This document shows positions 57,158 through 64,000 of a DNA stretch of 64,000 bases, piece after piece; position 1 is the stretch's first letter; each line of letters begins with the position of its first letter. The notes under the pieces are model-generated. The model ran no database searches. It saw only the letters and a program-made list of their open reading frames with translations, and was not told the DNA's origin. The translations under genes were made by a program, and so were the position numbers. Source of the DNA: Hyparrhenia diplandra (lineage: Eukaryota > Streptophyta > Magnoliopsida > Poales > Poaceae); NCBI GenBank assembly GCA_015847255.1, contig JADLZK010010454.1, positions 124,001 through 188,000 of the forward strand, in the 5' to 3' direction.

Positions 57158-60100
57158 TCACTTGAAAAGGAAACCTGTACACGAAAAAGCACAATAAGTT
57201 TACAGGCAAAATTTTAAAAATAATAACACACCATTACTTGAGATTGAAACTTAAAATGCCAAATCACAATTCAGCAAGTAGGAAATGCGGCTTGCAGTTC
57301 AATATGATTGTCTGCTATAAAATATGAAGCAAAGTTAAAATTTCAAGTTGAATAGTTTTCCAAGGTTTGATATCTGTTCTTTTTTTCTGTGCACTCATAC
57401 GCCATGACATGAATGCATCTGGCTGACAAGAACCCTACATTATAGTCTCATCACATCAGAGTTTGAAGTTAGTATAAACCATCATTGAGAAAAAGGCAGA
57501 AAAGTAAACTGAACAATGAGATGACAATATTAGCATGATGAGAATTGACTAGCCAGCATGGCATGGCCTGAAGATTTTATGGGTATTAGCCCCTGTGAGC
57601 ATACGTGGCAAGCGGCAGAAGCAACACAGATAGAGCCTAATTTAACTAGTAGGGGAAGAAAGTCATAAGGAGATGAGATCTTGGTTAAGAAAGGTTCTTT
57701 TAGCTGGTAAGATTCTCTTTGCACAAAATAAATGTTATTCTATTGCCCAAAGTACTACAAAACTCTACAAAAGCAAGAAATAAACAAGTCTTTGTCCTCC
57801 CTTTTTTCTTGTGCGGCACTTGAAGGTCAATGACACCACTGTGTTACTTGGGTCAGTGATGCCTCAAGGTGGCCTAAGGGTCTTTACCCCAATTCTCAAC
57901 AAACCCCATTCCACTTCACTAGATATCTGAATTATCAAACCCAAATTCTAAGATATGTGTGCTAATGGTGTGAGATTATCAGCGTCACCTGCACCTGAAA
58001 ATATTTAACATTAGACTGATGAGATAGGACAACCTCTGTGTATCTGTCCCCCCATCCTTACCTATCCTCTCTGACAGCTCTATGCCATGGAGATCACTAA
58101 TCTCCACCACCCCACATCTCTAGGACTCACACCTCCTGGTTCTTCCTCGCCATCCTCAGTGAAGAATGCACATCAAGGAGGAATAAGGCACTGTAGCAAT
58201 GCAGACAAGTTCGGGGCTCCATTCTCTTCAGCACCAGAAATCTGCACTCCAAAGGAGCCGACAAAGTACACCATCGCCCACAAAGCGATCTGCAAAGCCG
58301 TAACTCCACCTTGGCTGCAGGTGGTGGTTGGGATCACAGAAGGGAGTGCACAAAGGATTAGCTTGGGGCACAATAGGGAGGGAAGTGCTCTGCTGCAATG
58401 CGAATGAGAACTACGAAGGGAACGGAGGGGGCATATTCAAGAAGATGACTTCATCACTATGTGGTAATCTTTTTTGCTACATTAGAAACAACATAAGGAA
58501 AGTGCAAGTAATGGACCTCCACAGACTGCTAAAATCACAGAAAGTCTTCAATGGACTAGATAGGTAAGGGTGTGATGCCATGAGCTGAGATGGGCACCAT
58601 ACACACTACTTGGGAACAGGAATGCCTCAAGTAGGCTTAAGGTTCTTTACCCCAACCATGCCCATTACATTTGGTTCGATGGCCTTGCCATAATTTCCTC
58701 CATGGAACCAAAGAAGAAGGCTCTAGAAACCTAAAAAAATACATAGAGGATCTTGTTTTGATGATTTGCACAAGCAAAACACAAATGCTTTAGTGCCCCA
58801 TGCATAGTGCCATAGTGCCACGAGAATATATAAGTATTTCAACATATCATACAAAACATCAATAGTTATCTAGCAATTGTATGCATAAGGTAAACTAATA
58901 AAAAATCATGATAGGCACTGGTAGAGAGAGAGAGAATGTATATTGGATGTGACAAATTCCTTTGCTGTTCAAAGATAGGAAGCCAGCATAAGGTATTAAT
59001 TGTATGAAAGAATTCAATTCTGATATAGTGTAAGACTGTAAGTTAAGAACTATAATTAACAAATAGTATGAACTATTCAATAGGAGAGGATGCTAATATG
59101 TATACACTATGAAGAGCAATTTAATGTTGCACCTCTTTGAATAATTGTGAACCATCTAGGCAAGGTATCCAAACAATTGGACTCGATAACTTGACCTCAC
59201 AACCACCAAAGAAAAAACCAACCATCAGCACGAAATGCAAAAAGCAAGGTTTCTCTTTTACAACTAGGTAATAAATCTCATACTCCAAACATTTAATGTT
59301 TTCTAAGAAAGTTGGGAGCTTATTCAATGCTTGCTTTCTTGTGCAGATATGCAGGATTTTTTTTTTTAGAAAGAGCATCAAGTGTGTTGCCAATTTGAGA
59401 AGTTTCTCATCTACCACTTCACATTTTGGCATACAATAGTACAATAGATAGGCTATTCAGTGTGCCATTCATAGTGCCACAAAAACAGAATTGCTAAATA
59501 CTACATCATATAAAAAATAATGGCTACTCTTAGAAAAATGCACAAAGGTAGAAAGAAGAAAAACTAATAAAATAACTTTAAACATTAGGAGTACAACTTT
59601 CCAATCCTGTAAACTCCTCCAAGAAGATTTGGTATAAGAATACCATATTACTATTTATACAGCTACATGTATTTGAGAAGACACAAATAATATCACCATT
59701 TGTGAAAAGGCAGAGCTTTGATTCTTAATCAAGTACATGCACTTGGTTTCTATAAACAAGAAACAAATTGATATTTTAAGCTTTTAACAAGGGAATGTAT
59801 CATCTCACATATCTATTGAGTAGTGACTAATATATGAAGGTTGCACTCAAAGCTTTGGCAGCATAGAAATAATGAAAAATCTCATGGAATAATCCAGTAG
59901 TGATATTTATCTTTATGTTCAGAGCTAATTAAAATATTAAAAGAACTGGCAATATTTATCTTTATGTTCAGAGCTAATTAAAATATTAAAAGAACTGGCA
60001 AAAGATGAAGTGTACTTTTTATGCAGAGCAATTTAAGTTTAGCACCTTTGACATCAATTATTATTATAGAGAACAAAAAGAGTTTTGCTAGTTCACTTAC

Positions 60101-61629
60101 GTATGCCAAATGTACCCAGAAACTTCAAAACTTTGTGAACTTGCTCATTAACCACATCACATTTGACTTCAACTTCCTTCAGGTGTTTCAATATAGTAGC
60201 CGATCTCTCCATTTGATTGTACCCGCCTATCATTTCCACTTTATGTTGAGGTCCCTGTGATAAACCACAATAATCCATCAATGTCAACCAATAACATAAA
60301 AATAGTTTAACAGTAGTTACACAAAATATATATACTTTGGTAAAAAGATGAAGGTTAAGCTTCTTCAGAACCGGTGAGTGCTTGAGAATTAGATTTAACC
60401 CATAGAAGTCAGGATCGAAGCACCACCATTCATTCAGCAATAGAGTCCTCAAACGGTTAAAAGTTGGGCACAACTCCAAATCCCTCCGGAAAACAACCTG
60501 GACAAAATGCAGACAAGAAATCGACTATTATTCACTGAGAAAAACAGATCAGGTTTTAATTTTTATGAATACCCAGAACATATAAATACCACAGCACAGT
60601 CTGACAACATAAGACTAGAAAACAAAATTGGACAACGTAGCAATCGAAAAAATAATAATCGAACAAGACATTAAATAATAATAACTGAACAATGTAATAA
60701 AGCGGACAAAATGTACAAAAGCTTACCCCATTGTAGTCACACATTAATGTCAAATTCTCAGCTTCCGACAATCCTTGCAGAAGAAAAGATTTGTTCTTGT
60801 AGTCGGATTCATCAGGTATGAGACCACCATTACGAGAGAAACAATTCCCATTTTTACAATCCAAATTATGATTTCTGGTAAATGACTCTCTTAATGACGA
60901 CATGCTACCCAAAACTGGAACCGAGCAGAAATGGCCATCTAGCCTAAGTGAAACAAGACTTGGGGTAGAAATAAGAGTGTGCGATCCATTATAATTAAAA
61001 CGGCTATCGCTGATGCTCAGTGATTTCAGGGACTTTGACGAAAACTCAGGGATCTCAGAAAAAAAAGACTCAGCAATCTCTAGATGTTCGAGATTCGGAC
61101 AATTGGAGAAGTTGCAGGGACTCTTGAACCATACTCTGATCAGTGATAGCGTTTTCAAGTGCTGAGAGACAGGGCTGTCTAAGTCAAATCTGAGAAATTC
61201 AGACATAGGCTTCGGGATTTCGAGCCTGAGCATCCGAACTTGCCGCTCCTCTATAACATGTCGGATCCAGAGATTCACATTGACTCTCTCGTCAACCATC
61301 CAGCGGTTAGTATGCCGGGGCCATAACCTGAGCTCGCATGTGTCGAGACAGGACTCGCGCTTGCGGAGGAGGAGCAGATGGTTGACGAAGTTTCGGAGAC
61401 TGTCCACGGACGGCGGTGTATCCCCATGGCTGAACCCAATGCGCAGGCCTGTGGCCGACTTCCAGAGATGGCGCCAACGCCGAGCGAGCACGCATGTCCG
61501 CACCGCGTCCTCCGCCGGGAGGAACGAGAGGACGTGGTGGAGGGCGTCGTCCGGGAGCGCGCTGATGCGATCGCCGCCAGCATCCCGCGACGTCGCATCG
61601 CCCAGTTTTGCCTTTTTCCTCGGAGGCAT
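57158..61629 (-). CDS. F-box/LRR protein F4 (subtype B), intact
   Basis: Coding exons on the minus strand are 61629-60727, 60497-60336, 60254-60101 and 57174-57158, giving 411 residues. The F-box spans residues ~20-65 (RISALPDDALHHVLSFLPAE, then the VRTCVLARRWRHLWKS region). Degenerate LRRs follow (LKTLSLIRVWF, LKSLSISDSRF, LSEAENLTLMCDYNG; exon 2 RTLLLNEWW; exon 3 VLKFLGTFGI). The terminal exon adds RFLFK and the stop. The exon 2 donor is AAA|GTATAT, one base different from the paralogs but keeping frame. A likely substrate receptor of an SCF ubiquitin ligase; the substrate is unknown. The leader intron acceptor (CCGCAG, 61635) differs from the TTCACAG of the others. It is the only intact subtype B copy here. 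Confidence 0.85.
59903..60000. repeat. 49-bp tandem duplication in F4 intron 3
   Basis: ATATTTATCTTTATGTTCAG...AAGAACTGGCA occurs twice in tandem with a 49-bp period. The other introns have one copy. Confidence 0.9.
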
Positions 61630-61999
61630 GGTCGCTGCGGCGCAAGAAAATGGTGAGACGCAGAAGGCCTAGCCGTCAATAAACGGGGAAGACACGTAGA
61701 AGCTGGAGCGGACCTGCCGGAGTTGCGCCGGCGCTAGGAGGCAGTGGCGGAGTGAGGGAATGTGGGGACGTCGGGCCGGGGGCTGGGACCTGGAGCGCAG
61801 ACCGCGGCGGCCACTGGCTGCCTGGCTGGGGCACCGGTGGTGGCGGGCGGGGCCGCGGCCGAGGCCGGCAGGGTTAGCCGCGGGACCGGCGAGCAGGACC
61901 GCGGCGGCCGGTGGGGAGGCGAGACTGCGAGAGCGGAGTCGGGTGAGTCGGGCTGCTGGCTTCTCCCGGGCTGTTTGGGCTTACCCCGGGCTGTAGCCC

Positions 62000-63480
62000 G
62001 GTCCGGAGCCCAAATCTGTGAAATCATCGATACGGGCATACCACGTCAGCAAGAAACTCCGATTTTGCTGGTATATATGGACATGCAATGCATCGACAAG
62101 TTTAGAAACTTAAAAATATATATTTTCAAACTCTATAGACCTAAGGTTCAAAAATAAAAATCTATAGAACTAAGTAACGACACACTCTTACACTCTTACA
62201 AATTATATCCAATTTGCTCTTGCATTTAACTCGGAAAATATCCTCTCTCAACTTCTCAATATGTGTCAATGTGGCTCACCAACATGCGGACACGGGCGGT
62301 GCTAGGGTCCGACCACCTCGGCTAGGGTGATGCATCCAACCACCCTACTTGGGCCTCATCCGGTGAGCCCTAGCGCATCCGCTGGCGCGCCCCCCCTTCT
62401 TCCCATCCCTACCTTGCTCACCGGGTCGAGCCATCATTCTCTTGTCAAACACGCCGCCACCTTCTCCAACTCCACGAGGCTCACACGACCAAACCTGGCC
62501 CGATCGCCTCCTACATGTACACCGCCAGGACCCCCTAAGCCGTTGTGGGGATCACTCCTGCCCCTCTTGCCTTCGCTACCGGAGGTAGGGGGAGGAGGGG
62601 GCAAGGGCTTCCCACAGGAATCGGAACAACGAGCAGAATGGTGTGAGGGGTGTAGACAGGCGAAGGGTGGCCTCCCGCTCTTCCACCTCAGATGGTGTTG
62701 TCGGAGGGGATTGATCAGAGGTCACCGGGGGGGGGATAAGCGATATAACTTGTGAAGGGAAGGACATCGTAATTCGATTAAATGGTAATAAAAGTCGGTC
62801 ACCAATCGCCCCTTCCTTGAGCCTGTACCTTGGTATTTATAGAAAGGTGACGGGTTAGGTGAGCATTTCTGCAGGAGTACATGGTAGGTAGGGAAACATG
62901 CACCTTGCCAAGTGGGCCCTCACAGGGCGTTTATGTATTTACCCATCCAGGGGTACTATAGTAATCTACCTGTGGCCTTCCCCTACATTCAGTGATTACG
63001 TTTTACTTCAGAGCCGTCGTCTCCTCGGTTCCTGCGGAGGTCCCTTCGCACGACGATGCATCACAATTTGTTCGACTTGTGGGCGTCATCCCTTGGGCTC
63101 GCTGCTCTATCTTTGGGGGCTTCGCCATGACTTCAGTCTCGTCCAACTTCAAGGCTCACGAAGGTGCCCTGTGCCGGACCGTCGCGGGGGTCCCTTTGCG
63201 TGCTGTACCTATACAGAGTCGAGTTAGAATAAAATTCATTGGCTTGCCGTAGCGAGGCCTGCGGGGCTGTTGGGGTTGGCGAGGGTCGCCCTCCCCACAA
63301 CCGCCCATCCACCATTCCCACCACCTATCCTGCCTACCTCCCCTAGCCGACTAGATAATCTATACATGGGAGAAAGCTCGTTGGAACCCTAGCTCAAGGG
63401 CATGGTGGAGGTAGTGGGCGGGGGGAGGGAGAGGGGGATGGGGGGTGTCGAGTTAGGATGCAGGGCGAGGGAGGGCAGAT
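62000..63480. other. Unassigned region with minus-strand TATA-like site
   Basis: No gene is recognisable. On the minus strand CTATAAATACC at 62834-62844 is a TATA-like box followed by a leader and a 63-codon frame (62767-62576), with no known motif. It could be an LTR or a gene start. GC-rich open frames on + (62.33-62.75 and 62.9-63.25 kb) have no support. Confidence 0.25.
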
Positions 63481-63487
63481 CGCACCA

Positions 63488-63562
63488 GCCTTGGTTGCCT
63501 GGCTAGAGCACTGGTGGTGGCGGGCGGGGCCCCGGCCCACAGGGGCAGCCGCGCAACCAACG
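63488..63562. other. Relic of an F-box gene 5' flank
   Basis: TTGCCTGGCTAGAGCACTGGTGGTGGCGGGCGGGGCC, followed by an AGGGGCAGCCGCGC, matches the GC-rich 5' flank of the F-box genes (F4 at 61815-61855, F1 at 25147-25205). No exon accompanies it. Confidence 0.5.
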
Positions 63563-63576
63563 ACGGGTAGGGAATG

Positions 63577-64000
63577 TGTAAGGTCCTAGATGGCTAGAGG
63601 GGGTGAATAGCCTATAAAAATTTTCTACAAGCTCAACTAAACAAACCGATTAGTATAAAACACGGCGTAAAGCGGTTTGCACTAGCTCTAATGGTCAAGC
63701 AAGCCTTCTAGTGACAAGACTAAATATTTCTATAATCTCTAGTCCACTCAAGGTCTATGTCACTACTCTAGCTAATGAGTAATCCTAATATGGTCCTTAT
63801 GCTAGCAAGAACAACTACACAAAGCAAAGCTAGCTCTCTCTACTCAAATTAAGCTAGGAAGGTAAATGCAAGGGTGAGAGTGATATACCAACACGTAGAG
63901 GATGTCAACCAATCACCGGAAACAAGATGAACAATCAATCACTCGAAGGTGATGATCCACAAGCCGAGACAATGAACAAGTTGATTTGTTCACCCGGAGT
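63577..64000. mobile_element. Possible LTR start, cut by window edge
   Basis: TGTAAGGTCCTAGATGGCTA, then GAGGGGGTGAATAGCCTATA, is the kind of sequence found at the start of some plant LTRs. The AT-rich sequence after it is open to the window end. No partner LTR is visible. Confidence 0.35.

Larger units (their letters stand above)
41870..62000. repeat. Segmental duplication block 2 (F3 + F4)
   Basis: Collinear with 19.84-38.15 kb, containing F3 (subtype A, like F1) and F4 (subtype B, like F2). F1 and F3 share the 3' flank around CAATACCTGGCTCACAAGAA (20573 and 42955). F2 and F4 share CATACGCCATGACATGAATG (33669 and 57398). Block 2 is inflated by three LTR elements within F3. Confidence 0.8.

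Noticed and set aside
1..64000. CRISPR arrays, tRNA or rRNA genes, bacterial-type defence genes
   Set aside because: No regularly spaced repeats, cloverleaf-like segments or rRNA signatures were seen; the window reads as plant nuclear DNA.

Overview
The window looks like nuclear DNA from a grass, most likely rice (Oryza). It combines a tandem array of rice-type F-box/LRR genes, grass-type Stowaway and Mutator-related MITEs, degraded Ty3/gypsy retroelements and Helitron relics. The genes have introns with plant GT-AG sites. No prokaryotic, organellar or viral genome organisation is visible. All calls come from reading the sequence; no database was searched.

Layout. 1-15.7 kb is transposon-rich. 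It holds a palindrome of two facing MITE copies, a 608-bp hAT-type element (919-1526), homopolymer-tailed retroposon debris, and a probable non-autonomous Helitron (about 6.97-9.12 kb) carrying fragments of a bHLH gene and one exon of a raffinose synthase/seed-imbibition gene. It also holds the relic of a Helitron Rep gene (10.6-11.9 kb) and a Stowaway MITE (14.1-14.4 kb). At 16.1-18.5 kb on the + strand lies a two-exon gene for a domesticated Harbinger nuclease of the ALP1/HARBI1 type.

From about 19.8 to 62 kb there are four paralogous F-box/LRR genes, all on the minus strand, here called F1-F4. Each has a 5'UTR intron just before the ATG, a ~0.9-kb F-box exon, two short LRR exons, a large third intron and a 17-nt terminal exon. 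F1 and F3 form subtype A and F2 and F4 form subtype B, so the order is A-B-A-B. Intergenic DNA between F1 and F2 also matches that between F3 and F4, so a two-gene block was duplicated as a unit. The outer copies F1 and F4 are open. The inner copies F2 and F3 carry frameshifts.

The two blocks supply empty sites for each other's insertions. Block 1 gained a MULE with a second MITE nested in it, a ~4-kb solo LTR and two DNA transposons, and F2's 5'UTR intron contains a long hairpin element. Block 2 gained a 5.9-kb gypsy element, a 2.1-kb non-autonomous LTR element whose body encodes IQ-motif-like repeats, a 0.4-kb solo LTR (all three in the third intron of F3), a PIF-like MITE and a Stowaway. 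Between the blocks (38.2-41.2 kb) sit three related long-armed MITEs. The right end (62-64 kb) has low-information GC-rich DNA, a relic of another F-box 5' flank, and the start of an LTR-like sequence cut by the window edge.

No operon or defence island is present. The most interesting points are the A-B-A-B birth-and-death pattern of the F-box genes, the chimeric gene-fragment Helitron, the IQ-repeat retroelement, and a copy of host flanking DNA at the damaged end of the gypsy element.
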